Positions 6,697 to 14,007 of a stretch of DNA of 14,007 nt are shown in pieces. How positions within the stretch are numbered: the stretch's first letter is position 1; each line of letters opens with the position of its first letter. This stretch comes from Clostridia bacterium BRH_c25 (lineage in GTDB: Bacteria; Bacillota_A; Clostridia; Lutisporales; Lutisporaceae), in assembly GCA_001515955.1 (NCBI GenBank), contig LOES01000118.1, positions 1 to 14,007 on the forward strand. Reading direction: 5' to 3'. Below the pieces are notes generated by a model. It was not told the DNA's origin and did no database searches. It was given only the letters and a program-made list of their open reading frames with translations. A program made the position numbers and the translations under genes.

Positions 6697-6725
6697 GTTC
6701 TAAACCATAGCATATTGCACTGTTT

Positions 6726-8495
6726 TTATTCCTTTACCTCAATATGCAGCTCTTCCAGCTGCTTTGCATCCGCAGGGGAAGGAGCGTTTGTCATGAGACA
6801 GCTTGCCGTCTGTGTCTTTGGGAATGCAATTACGTCCTTTATATTGTCGGTTCCGGTAAAAAGCATTACTATCCTGTCAAGACCGAAAGCAAGTCCTCCA
6901 TGAGGAGGTGTACCGTATTTGAAGGCTTCCAGCAGATAGCCGAACTTGCTCCATGCCTGCTCGTGAGTAAGGCCTAAGATCCCAAACATCTTCTCCTGCA
7001 GCTCCTGTTTATGGATTCTTATGCTGCCTCCACCAAGCTCATAGCCGTTTAGGACTACGTCATATGCTTTTGCTCTGACTTTCAGGGGATCAGTATCCAA
7101 AAGCTCCAGATCCTCGTCCATTGGGCTTGTAAACGGATGGTGCATTGCTACATATCTGTTCTCCTCCTCATCGAAATCCAGAAGCGGAAACTCTGTTACC
7201 CACAGAAGGTCAAATATGCTGTTGTCGATAAGTCCGAAACGTTCCGCCAGTTTTAATCTCAACTGTCCCAGTGAGTCATAAACCACCTTTGCTTTATCGG
7301 AGATAATAAATATTATATCTCCTAGTTTTCCACCGGCTCTTTCAATTATTCCGTTCAATTCCTCTTCCTTTAAGAACTTGGCTATTGGTGATTTTACACC
7401 TTCGGAAGTTATATTTATCCATGCAAGACCTTTTGCCCTGTATGTTTTTACAAACTCCCCGAGGTTGTCTATCTCCTTGCGGCTGAGCTTTTCTCCAAGT
7501 CCGACCGCATTTATCGCCTTTATTATACCGCCATTTGCAAGAGTATCTGCAAACACCTTGAACTCCGAATCAACTACTACATCACCTATATCCTTCAGCT
7601 CCAGACCGAACCTTGTATCCGGCTTGTCGGAACCATAGCGCTCCATAGCTTCCTTATATGTGAGCTTTTTGAAAGGAGTCTGTATCTCTACATCAAGTAC
7701 TTGTTTAAATAAAACTTTAAGCAAGCCTTCATTAATTTCCATAACATCTTCCTTCTCAACAAAGGACAGCTCCATATCTATCTGAGTGAACTCCGGCTGC
7801 CTGTCGGCTCTCAGGTCTTCATCCCTGAAGCACTTTGCAATCTGGAAGTATCTGTCGAAGCCGGACACCATGAGTATCTGCTTGAACAGCTGGGGAGACT
7901 GGGGCAATGCAAAGAAATTGCCCGGCTGAACGCGGCTTGGCACAAGATAATCTCTTGCTCCTTCAGGAGAAGTCTTTATAAGTATTGGGGTCTCCACTTC
8001 CACAAAACCATTCTGATCCATATAATCTCTTACTACCTTGGCAATCCTGTGCCTTGTAAAAAGCATCTTCTGCATGGAAGGCCGCCTGAGATCCAAATAC
8101 CTGTATTTCAGCCTCAGCTGTTCAGATACGTTCAAATCGTCCTCAATATATATTGGTGTTGTCTCAGCCTTGCTAAGTATTTCAAGACTGCTTACAGCAA
8201 TCTCAATATAGCCTGTGGGCATTTTTGTGTTTATAGCACTTTCACCCCGTCGTACAACTTCACCATTTATAGCAAGTACGAATTCGCTTCTAACCTTAAA
8301 GGCTTCCTGAAAAACATCAGGTGTTGTATCCTTGTTTACCGTACACTGCACTATGCCGCTTCTGTCCCTCAGGTCTATGAATATAAGCCCTCCAAGGTCT
8401 CTTCTTTTCTGAACCCAGCCTGTAAGATTCACTTTCCCTCCCAGGTTATCCAGGCTTAAATCACCGCACATATGTGTTCTGTTTATTCTTGCCAT
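6726..8495 (-). CDS. aspS: Aspartyl-tRNA synthetase
   Basis: A class IIb synthetase that charges tRNA-Asp with aspartate in the cytosol, 589 residues and of normal bacterial length. Domains in order: an N-terminal OB-fold anticodon-binding domain (GWVQKRRDLGGLIFIDLRDR near 25-45), the catalytic core with motif 2 (CFRDEDLRADRQPEFTQID near 215-233), the bacterial GAD insertion (about 285-415), and motif 3 (GLAFGLDRIVMLFTG near 550). I place the start at the ATG at 8493-8495. AGGAGG lies eight bases before it, but only two bases before the ATG two codons upstream. Expression is controlled by the T-box leader at 8581-8859. The sequence does not show whether this enzyme is discriminating or also charges tRNA-Asn. 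The hisS gene often found just upstream is absent. Confidence 0.97.
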   Translation of the reverse strand: MARINRTHMCGDLSLDNLGGKVNLTGWVQKRRDLGGLIFIDLRDRSGIVQCTVNKDTTPDVFQEAFKVRSEFVLAINGEVVRRGESAINTKMPTGYIEIAVSSLEILSKAETTPIYIEDDLNVSEQLRLKYRYLDLRRPSMQKMLFTRHRIAKVVRDYMDQNGFVEVETPILIKTSPEGARDYLVPSRVQPGNFFALPQSPQLFKQILMVSGFDRYFQIAKCFRDEDLRADRQPEFTQIDMELSFVEKEDVMEINEGLLKVLFKQVLDVEIQTPFKKLTYKEAMERYGSDKPDTRFGLELKDIGDVVVDSEFKVFADTLANGGIIKAINAVGLGEKLSRKEIDNLGEFVKTYRAKGLAWINITSEGVKSPIAKFLKEEELNGIIERAGGKLGDIIFIISDKAKVVYDSLGQLRLKLAERFGLIDNSIFDLLWVTEFPLLDFDEEENRYVAMHHPFTSPMDEDLELLDTDPLKVRAKAYDVVLNGYELGGGSIRIHKQELQEKMFGILGLTHEQAWSKFGYLLEAFKYGTPPHGGLAFGLDRIVMLFTGTDNIKDVIAFPKTQTASCLMTNAPSPADAKQLEELHIEVKE

Positions 8496-8580
8496 TACCA
8501 TCGCCTCCTAAATATTTCGTGAAATATATTTTATATTTTCCTATTGCTTGAGTGAATCAACATAACCGTTTCCTCACTGC

Positions 8581-8624
8581 AAAAACAAAAATCTCCCGTA
8601 CCTGACATACTGTCAGGGACGAGA
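8581..8624 (-). terminator. T-box regulated terminator
   Basis: TCTCCCGTACCTGACA (8592-8607) pairs with TGTCAGGGACGAGA (8611-8624). On the minus strand the stem is followed by TTTTTGTTTTT. This is the termination alternative to the antiterminator formed with the T-box sequence. Confidence 0.9.
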
Positions 8625-8859
8625 GTTATAATCCCGCGGTGCCACCCTGTTTGGATAATCCATCTTTTTTCTTTAACGCAGAATATACGCGGCTGCCTAA
8701 CATTTATTCAATATAAGCTCAGCGGCCGGACTCCCGGGTGTCCTTCAGCAGTCTAACCCGTAAGGATACTTCCAGTCAAGTGCCCCAGGCACGGATATCC
8801 TCTCCCTGTACAGCTTCAAATGCCTACTTTCCCGTTCAAAATCAAATATGGTATATTAT
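8581..8859 (-). promoter_or_regulatory. T-box riboswitch leader of aspS
   Basis: On the minus strand this leader carries the diagnostic T-box sequence AGGGTGGCACCGCGG (8634-8648), which pairs in the antiterminator with the 3' end of uncharged tRNA. The terminator at 8581-8624 follows it. Upstream, the Stem I region includes GGGAAAGTAGG, GGGAGAGG and a GTGCC-TGG-GGCAC hairpin. The specifier should be an Asp codon. A GAC at 8751-8753 (in TTAGACTGCTGAA) is the best-placed candidate, but I could not fold Stem I well enough to be certain. Uncharged tRNA-Asp would favour read-through into aspS. The leader is about 360 bases from promoter to start codon and contains no gene. Confidence 0.93.
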
Positions 8860-8865
8860 TGTAAT

Positions 8866-8894
8866 ATTATAATCTCGGACTCCTCTTATGTCAA
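8866..8894 (-). promoter_or_regulatory. Consensus sigma-A promoter of the T-box/aspS unit
   Basis: On the minus strand, TTGACA (8889-8894), a 17-base spacer and TATAAT (8866-8871), a perfect consensus promoter. Its -35 overlaps the hemZ stop codon (8891-8893). Transcription should start near 8859. Confidence 0.9.
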
Positions 8895-10384
8895 TATGTT
8901 TTCCATAGTTGCTCTAAAATATCTAGCTTATTGCTTATCATTTCATTGACCTTTTCGATATAAAGCTTTACATCCTTTATATTGTGCTGTCTCTCTATCC
9001 TATTTTCGCTGTTTATTGCTATTTTGGTCACAGCATCAGCGCCAAAGGCAACTATTGTCTGCTTCTCCTCCATAATCTGCATATTATATATGCACTCAAA
9101 ACCCTTCTTGGAAAAGCCGATGTTTTCAAGATTCTGAAGCATATGCTTCTGCCGGTATAAATAATACGGATGCATCCCCATTTCTCTCAGGAAGCTCTTG
9201 GTGTACTCCATCATGCTTGATACATGCTCGTCGTCAGCAATTGCTGTGTTCCTGAAGTCTTCGTTATATAAGGAAGCTCTTTTTATAGCCATTGTATGTA
9301 CTGTAACATTCTCAGGCTCAAGTCTTTTTATTTCCTTTAGCGTATAAATCAGCTGCTCCAAGCTTTCACCAGGGAGCCCAAGTATCAGGTCGGCATTTAT
9401 ATTATTGAAGCCTGCTTCTCTCGCCTGCCTGAAGCTTTCTACAACCTGTCCGGCATTGTGTGCTCTTCCAATGCACTTCAGGGTCGTATCATTCATGGTC
9501 TGAGGATTTATGCTGATTCTGGTGACATTATTATCATATAATGCCTTCAGCTTTTCCTTGGTAATTGAATCAGGTCTTCCAGCCTCACAGGTGAATTCAG
9601 CGGTCTTTCCCCCAAAGCTCTGATTTATACATTTCAAAAGCCTTTCAAGCTGCTGTGCATTCAGGGCTGTGGGTGTACCTCCGCCGATGTATACGGACTG
9701 CACCCTGCAGCTCTTGCTGTCCAGGTACTCCGCTGTACTTCGAATCTCTTTCATCAGGCTTTCAAGATAAGGCTCAACATATGCCTGGTATGCGCTTATT
9801 GAATTTGAAGTAAATGAACAGTAGTGACACCTGCTGGGGCAGAAAGGTATTCCAATGTATACGCTTATCACATTCTTATTATAAGGATATATAAACGGCC
9901 TTTCAATACCGGCTATTTCAAGTGCCAGCCGTGCCCTGTCTTCACTCATGAGATACTCCTTCATCAGCCCGTCAGGTATATCCCCCTTAAAAATTCCTTT
10001 ATTCATAAGCTCATGCACAATTTTAACCGGTCTTATTCCGGTAAGTATTCCCCAGGGGAATTCCCTCCCCAATACCATAGATAAAAGCTTGTACACAGAC
10101 TTCTTGACCAATCGCTTTAAAGCTTTGTCATCAATCAGCTCTATGCTGCTTTCCATTACCGCTTTCTCATGCTTTTGCTTATCCCGATATTCCGAGGTAC
10201 ATTTGCAGCTTTTTCCTGAAATCTCCAGACTGCTTGTGATAAGTACAGCATTCTCCTGTAAAAAGCTCTGGCTGTCCGCCAAAGCTCTCTCTAGTCTTCC
10301 AACTTCGCATTTACCATAGTACATTCTGATTACATCTGCCACTTCATTATAGAAGTCATGGTTTTCCAATCTGATTCCAATCAT
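8891..10384 (-). CDS. hemZ: HemZ-type radical SAM protein (coproporphyrinogen dehydrogenase-like)
   Basis: A 497-residue member of the HemN/HemZ radical SAM family, annotated as oxygen-independent coproporphyrinogen III dehydrogenase. The radical SAM cluster motif CPSRCHYC has cysteines at 172, 176 and 179. GGGTPTAL follows at 224-231 (SAM binding), and the family-specific NADLILGLPGES lies near 328-339. The roughly 165-residue N-terminal extension, ending in WGILTGIRPVKIVHELM, is typical of HemZ and absent from HemN. The start ATG at 10384 has AGGGG about six bases upstream, and that site overlaps the stop of the preceding small gene. No other haem gene lies in the window. In many clostridia this gene is kept beside rel and tRNA synthetase genes, so its true substrate may not be coproporphyrinogen. 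Confidence 0.9.
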   Translation of the reverse strand: MIGIRLENHDFYNEVADVIRMYYGKCEVGRLERALADSQSFLQENAVLITSSLEISGKSCKCTSEYRDKQKHEKAVMESSIELIDDKALKRLVKKSVYKLLSMVLGREFPWGILTGIRPVKIVHELMNKGIFKGDIPDGLMKEYLMSEDRARLALEIAGIERPFIYPYNKNVISVYIGIPFCPSRCHYCSFTSNSISAYQAYVEPYLESLMKEIRSTAEYLDSKSCRVQSVYIGGGTPTALNAQQLERLLKCINQSFGGKTAEFTCEAGRPDSITKEKLKALYDNNVTRISINPQTMNDTTLKCIGRAHNAGQVVESFRQAREAGFNNINADLILGLPGESLEQLIYTLKEIKRLEPENVTVHTMAIKRASLYNEDFRNTAIADDEHVSSMMEYTKSFLREMGMHPYYLYRQKHMLQNLENIGFSKKGFECIYNMQIMEEKQTIVAFGADAVTKIAINSENRIERQHNIKDVKLYIEKVNEMISNKLDILEQLWKTY

Positions 10385-10392
10385 AGCTTCCC

Positions 10393-10575
10393 CTAAATCA
10401 TATCATTGAAAATTTGTTTCTTTATATCAGAAACATAATTTGATGTTATTCCGATTTCCTCGGCTATTTCATAATCCTCCATGCCTGATTCTATCATGTC
10501 AATAAGCTCGCCATATTCCTGATGCAGCTTGTTTTTGTGCTTCTCTGCCAATAGTTTCTTTGAAGACTTATTCAT
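10393..10575 (-). CDS. Small helix-turn-helix protein
   Basis: A 60-residue basic protein. The C-terminal half reads as a helix-turn-helix (EDYEIAEEIGITSNYVSDIKKQI, about residues 33-55), similar to sigma-70 region 4 or Xre-type helices. The N-terminal half is a Lys-rich helix. The start ATG at 10575 has a strong AGGAGG, and the TAG stop (10393-10395) overlaps the hemZ ribosome binding site, leaving eight bases between the genes, so the two are probably translationally coupled. It could be a DNA-binding regulator of its own operon or a small nucleic-acid-associated protein. I do not recognise a named family. The strong start signal and coupled spacing are the main evidence that it is real. 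Confidence 0.75.
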   Translation of the reverse strand: MNKSSKKLLAEKHKNKLHQEYGELIDMIESGMEDYEIAEEIGITSNYVSDIKKQIFNDMI

Positions 10576-10670
10576 GAAAAAACCTCCTATATGCCGGTGT
10601 TTATTGTATTAGTCTTTCCTAATATAATAAGCATATTCATGGCTGGCCAACTTCATAAGTCATCAAATTT

Positions 10671-11291
10671 TTATACTAAAAAGGGATTCCTCTTTTTTTC
10701 AGTTAATATTGTTGATGAAGCTCCGTGCCCCGGATATACTGCCGTATTGTCGGGCAATACCAAAAGTTTGTTTTTGATTGATGCAATGATTTCGTCAAAA
10801 GAACCCCCGGCCAGATCTGTTCTTCCAATGGAGCATGCAAACAAGGTATCCCCTGAAAACAGGCTGCCCTCACAATATATGCATATCCCCCCCCGGGAGT
10901 GTCCCGGTGTATGGATAATATCAAGCTTTGTATCACCGATTTCGAGAGCATCCCCATCCTTAAGAAGCCTGTCTGCTGACATCTCTACAGGTTGATCCCC
11001 AATCTCCACTGTAAAATTCATCCTGCTGTTTTTCAACATTTCCTGATCTTCGCTGTGTATGCATACAGACCCACCTGTATAGCTCTTCAACTCTCGGAGT
11101 GCGCCAATGTGGTCCCCATGTCCATGGGTTAAAATAATATATTTTACTTTTAATCCGTTAGTCTCAATGAAGCTTTTTATTTCGGAAAAATCCCCGCCGG
11201 GATCTATTACCGCTGTTTCCTTTGTCTTTTCATCATGTAGAATGTAGCAGTTTGCTTGATATACCCCTAAAGGAAGCCTCTTAAACTCCAT
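10671..11291 (-). CDS. Metallo-beta-lactamase-fold hydrolase, glyoxalase II-like
   Basis: A 206-residue protein of the YqgX/GloB-like family. It is a cytosolic binuclear zinc hydrolase, with hydroxyacyl-thiol thioesters as likely substrates. Metal-binding motifs in order: THGHGDH near residues 55-61, HTPGHSRG near 126-133, FSGDTLF near 145-151, and the terminal YPGHG near 186-190. It is compact, lacking the C-terminal substrate domain of classical glyoxalase II, as is usual for this bacterial subfamily. The start ATG at 11291 has GGAG eight bases upstream, 37 bases after the dtd stop. No terminator is seen between it and the small HTH gene 95 bases downstream, so it probably belongs to the rel-dtd-hemZ operon. 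Its exact substrate cannot be told from sequence. Confidence 0.9.
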   Translation of the reverse strand: MEFKRLPLGVYQANCYILHDEKTKETAVIDPGGDFSEIKSFIETNGLKVKYIILTHGHGDHIGALRELKSYTGGSVCIHSEDQEMLKNSRMNFTVEIGDQPVEMSADRLLKDGDALEIGDTKLDIIHTPGHSRGGICIYCEGSLFSGDTLFACSIGRTDLAGGSFDEIIASIKNKLLVLPDNTAVYPGHGASSTILTEKKRNPFLV

Positions 11292-11328
11292 ATATACATC
11301 TCCTTTTTATCTTATTCCACTGCCGGTT

Positions 11329-11778
11329 TCATATAAGCTTTTCGCTGTCTACAATTACTGTCACAGGGCCGTCATTTTCAATATTCACCTTCATATATGC
11401 CTGAAAGGTTCCTGTTTCTGTTTTCACACCCATTTCTCTGCATTTTTTGACTAACTCCTTGTACAGCTCCTCCGCCTTTTCAGGTCTGGCTGCACTCATA
11501 AAATTCGGCCTTCTCCCTTTCCTGCAGTCTCCATACAGTGTAAACTGTGAAACTACCAACAGTTCACCCTTTATATCCAGCAGAGAAAGGTTCATTTTTT
11601 CATCCTCATCCTCAAATATCCTCAGATTCACTAGCTTATCCGTCATGTACAGCACATCCTCAGCTGTATCCTTCTCGCTTACACCGAGTAAAACAACAAA
11701 GCCCTTGCCTATACTCCCGACAATGTTCCCATCAACAGTGACTCTTCCACTGTTCACCCTCTGTATAACTGCGCGCAT
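11329..11778 (-). CDS. dtd: D-aminoacyl-tRNA deacylase
   Basis: A 149-residue homodimeric enzyme that removes D-amino acids (classically D-Tyr) and mischarged glycine from tRNA, protecting translation. Both active-site signatures are present: SQFTLYGD near residues 77-84, and the cross-subunit Gly-cisPro segment [11 protein letters not shown] near 135-145. The N-terminus [17 protein letters not shown] is typical and fixes the start at ATG 11778, with GGAGGG four bases upstream. The length matches the family. Linkage to rel is widely conserved in Firmicutes. The gap to rel (11779-11914) contains the heptamer repeat but no T-run terminator, so co-transcription is likely. Confidence 0.96.
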   Translation of the reverse strand: MRAVIQRVNSGRVTVDGNIVGSIGKGFVVLLGVSEKDTAEDVLYMTDKLVNLRIFEDEDEKMNLSLLDIKGELLVVSQFTLYGDCRKGRRPNFMSAARPEKAEELYKELVKKCREMGVKTETGTFQAYMKVNIENDGPVTVIVDSEKLI

Positions 11779-11803
11779 ATTACCCTCCTGTATTCCCCTA
11801 AAG

Positions 11804-11898
11804 TTTCGTTACGTGTTTCGAGTTTCGCGTTACGAGATTAGGCATGTCTTCGAAGCACTGCCCTAACTCTCGCATCTCGTATCTCGAATCTCGCATCT
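11804..11898. repeat. Degenerate heptanucleotide repeat, copy B (after rel)
   Basis: Five 7-bp units (TTTCGTT, ACGTGTT, TCGAGTT, TCGCGTT, ACGAGAT at 11804-11838) are followed by a core with GCCCTAACT. Then come four units of CGNATCT (CGCATCT, CGTATCT, CGAATCT, CGCATCT at 11871-11898). The arrangement matches copy A at 5782-5855, which has three plus two units. It fills most of the rel-dtd spacer. Confidence 0.8.
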
Positions 11899-11917
11899 GA
11901 CGCCCTGAAGGGCGTCA
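11898..11917 (-). other. Hairpin at the rel stop codon
   Basis: TGACGCCC (11898-11905) and GGGCGTCA (11910-11917) form a perfect 8-bp stem with a TGAA loop. The rel TGA (11915-11917) is the outer end of one arm. There is no T-run, so termination is doubtful. It abuts the heptamer repeat directly. Confidence 0.55.
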
Positions 11918-14007
11918 CTGCTTCGCCCTGAATACGTCCATTACACCTTCTATTTTTCTGAATTTTCTTATAAGCTTATTAAGCTGCTCTATATCATTAA
12001 TTTCCAATATGAAATTTATTATAGCCATTTTATCCTTTGTAGTTCTTGAATGGAAGGCACTTATGTTTACCTTGCTTTCATCTATAATGGTGGTTATCTC
12101 TGCAAGCAATCCTTTTCTGTCAGTTGCTCTGACTTCCACATCAGCATTATAGGACACCTTCGTCTGGGTATTCCATTCCACCTCAATAAATCTTTCTTCC
12201 TCATTCATAAGATCGGCAACATTCGGACAATCCTTCTGGTGTACGGATACCCCTCTTCCTTTTGTTATATATCCTACTATCTCGTCACCAGGTACCGGAT
12301 TACAGCATTTTGAGAATCTTATCATAATATTCTCCACACCTTTTACTTTAACTCCGGTACTACTATGCCTGCTCTTTCTTTCCTGGGCCTTCTCAACCTG
12401 GCGCTCAATGGTTTCCTCTTCACGTTCTTCAAGCTTCTGGGTTTTCCTGAACTCTTCCTTCAGCTTTGTTATTACCTGGTTGGGTGTCAAACCGCCATAG
12501 CCAAGAGAGGAATACATATCATCCACGCTGTGAAGGCTGAACTTTTTTGATATAATCTCCATCCATTCCGTTCTTACCAGCTGTGCAGTAGTATAGCCAT
12601 GTCTGCGTATCTCTTTTTCCAGCAGTTCTTTTCCCTTTTGAATATTCTCTTCTCTTTTTTCCTTTTTAAACCACTGTCTTATCTTATTTTTCGCTTGTGA
12701 GCTTTTTACTATCTTCAGCCAGTCACGGCTGGGTCCGTTGGCCACAGCAGAAGTTATAACTTCTACAATATCTCCGTTCTGGAGTTTATAATCCAAAGGC
12801 ACAATTCTTCCGTTTATTTTAGCCCCAATACATCTGTTCCCAATTTGACTGTGTATCTTATATGCAAAGTCGATGGGGGTTGATTCCACCGGTAAATCAA
12901 CAACATCACCCTTTGGTGTGAATACATATACTTCATCTGTAAACAAATCTACCTTCAGGGTTTCCATAAACTCTCTGGTGTCCTTAATATCATTCTGCCA
13001 TTCAAGCATCTGCCTCAGCCACTTCAGCTTCTCATCAAACTCTGATTGGGAGGTTCTACCCTCCTTGTATTTCCAGTGTGCTGCTATACCAATTTCTGAG
13101 GTCTTATGCATCTCCCAAGTCCTTATCTGTACTTCAAAGGGCTGCCCCTCCGAACCAAGCAGTGTAGTATGAAGAGACTGGTACATGTTAGGCTTGGGCA
13201 TTGCCACATAATCCTTGAATCTTCCGGGTATAGGCTTCCACAAAGTATGGACTATGCCCAGAACTCCATAACAATCCTTGACTGTATCTACAATTATCCT
13301 TACTGCAGTAAGGTCGAATATCTGCTCAAAGCTCTTGTTCTGGTAGTACATTTTCCTGTATATACTGTAGAAGCTTTTCGGTCTTCCCTCTATATGGGCT
13401 TCTATTCCTACTTCTTTAAACTTTTCACTTAGTATTTGGATGACATGATTTATTTCTTCCTCGCGTTCCTTTCTCTTTTTGGCTACCTTGTCAACCAATT
13501 CATAATACTCCTTTGGCTCAAGGTATCTTAACGCCAGGTCCTCCATCTCCCATTTTATCTTTGATATCCCCAGCCTGTGAGCAATAGGAGCATATATTTC
13601 CATTGTTTCCTTTGCTTTTTCCTTCTGCTTTTCCGGAGGCATGTACCGAAGGGTACGCATATTGTGCAGTCTGTCGGCAAGCTTTATCAGAACCACTCTG
13701 ATATCCTTTGCCATAGCTATGAACATCTTCCTAAGACTTTCCGCCTGCTGCTCCTCCTTGGTCTTGTACTCAAGCTTTCCTAATTTTGTTACACCGTCTA
13801 CAAGCATTGCTATCTCTTCACCAAACAGGTTCCTGCAGTCCTCATTTGTACACTTGGTATCCTCTACAACATCATGGAGCATACTTGCAGCTATTGTAAT
13901 ATTGTCCATGTTCAGCTCAGCCAATATTTTGGCTACTTCCAGCGGATGGATAATGTAATCCTCCCCTGATACCCGCTTTTGTCCATCATGGGCTTTTACG
14001 GCATAGT
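11915..14007 (-). CDS. rel: Bifunctional (p)ppGpp synthetase/hydrolase, N-terminus cut by the window edge
   Basis: The frame is open to the right edge; 696 residues are visible and about 30 N-terminal ones are missing. Domains in order: an HD hydrolase (HPLEVA, then LHDVVEDT, then ADRLHNMRTL), a synthetase (PIPGRFKDYVAMPKPN, YQSLHTTLLG), TGS (VYVFTPKGDVVDLPVE onward), a Cys-containing regulatory region (CCNPVPGDEI, QKDCPN) and a C-terminal ACT domain (EVRATDRKGLLAEITTII). The intact HDxxED motif indicates working hydrolase, and the RFKD form of the synthetase signature marks a bifunctional Rel rather than a synthetase-only RelA. It makes (p)ppGpp on starved ribosomes and degrades it otherwise, governing the stringent response. 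An in-frame TTG at 13922-13924 is not the true start, because conserved HD residues continue upstream of it. It probably heads the dtd-hemZ operon. Confidence 0.97.
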   Translation of the reverse strand, partial: YAVKAHDGQKRVSGEDYIIHPLEVAKILAELNMDNITIAASMLHDVVEDTKCTNEDCRNLFGEEIAMLVDGVTKLGKLEYKTKEEQQAESLRKMFIAMAKDIRVVLIKLADRLHNMRTLRYMPPEKQKEKAKETMEIYAPIAHRLGISKIKWEMEDLALRYLEPKEYYELVDKVAKKRKEREEEINHVIQILSEKFKEVGIEAHIEGRPKSFYSIYRKMYYQNKSFEQIFDLTAVRIIVDTVKDCYGVLGIVHTLWKPIPGRFKDYVAMPKPNMYQSLHTTLLGSEGQPFEVQIRTWEMHKTSEIGIAAHWKYKEGRTSQSEFDEKLKWLRQMLEWQNDIKDTREFMETLKVDLFTDEVYVFTPKGDVVDLPVESTPIDFAYKIHSQIGNRCIGAKINGRIVPLDYKLQNGDIVEVITSAVANGPSRDWLKIVKSSQAKNKIRQWFKKEKREENIQKGKELLEKEIRRHGYTTAQLVRTEWMEIISKKFSLHSVDDMYSSLGYGGLTPNQVITKLKEEFRKTQKLEEREEETIERQVEKAQERKSRHSSTGVKVKGVENIMIRFSKCCNPVPGDEIVGYITKGRGVSVHQKDCPNVADLMNEEERFIEVEWNTQTKVSYNADVEVRATDRKGLLAEITTIIDESKVNISAFHSRTTKDKMAIINFILEINDIEQLNKLIRKFRKIEGVMDVFRAKQ

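Noticed and set aside
8499..8501. First ATG of aspS as start
   Set aside because: It lies only two bases after AGGAGG, too close for initiation. The ATG two codons later has the normal eight-base spacing.
11804..11898. CRISPR array
   Set aside because: The units are 7 bp, degenerate and contiguous. There are no spacers of constant length and no cas genes.
13922..13924. TTG as the start codon of rel
   Set aside because: Conserved HD-domain sequence (GEDYIIHPLEVAKILAEL) continues in frame upstream to the window edge.
1..14007. tRNA or rRNA genes
   Set aside because: No cloverleaf with the conserved GGTTCGAATC-type T arm and no rRNA-like segment were seen. The structured RNA at 8581-8859 is a T-box leader.

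Overview
The window looks like a low-GC Gram-positive chromosome, most likely a clostridium. The evidence is strong AGGAGG ribosome binding sites with TTG and GTG starts, a T-box leader on a tRNA synthetase gene, a HemZ-type radical SAM gene, a sigma-54 activator, and the Firmicutes order rel-dtd-...-aspS-tcdA. The genus cannot be settled from sequence alone. Every gene except the one at the left edge lies on the minus strand.

Left edge (1 to about 590): the 3' end of a large serine recombinase on the plus strand, in DNA clearly richer in G+C than what follows. It appears to be the end of an integrated element lying mostly outside the window. Facing it is a minus-strand gene for a secreted protein whose reading frame runs into the recombinase gene, as if its 3' end had been replaced by the element.

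1104-1557: a gene-free stretch with a 216-bp imperfect inverted repeat enclosing two small hairpins that share the same CGGA loop. This is either a MITE-like insertion or a structured RNA. 1558-5740: a PAS/AAA+/Fis sigma-54 activator; glyA; a thioredoxin; an RseC-family membrane protein; and a CsoR-family repressor in which the metal-ligand His is Tyr. The last three look like a thiol or sulfur-redox group, with a good promoter at its head.

5782-8894: tcdA and aspS. aspS has a complete T-box leader (consensus promoter, T-box sequence, terminator) and so responds to uncharged tRNA, presumably tRNA-Asp. The hisS gene usually found before aspS in Firmicutes is missing. 8891-14007: hemZ, a 60-residue HTH protein, a glyoxalase II-like metallo-hydrolase, dtd, and a bifunctional rel gene cut by the right edge. 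These are closely spaced and probably co-transcribed from rel toward hemZ. The rel-to-tcdA block combines ppGpp signalling, removal of D-amino acids from tRNA, aspartyl-tRNA synthesis and t6A-to-ct6A tRNA modification.

The least explained signal is a set of degenerate 7-bp tandem repeats just downstream of three genes (glyA, tcdA, rel). No defence system, CRISPR array, tRNA or rRNA gene was seen.
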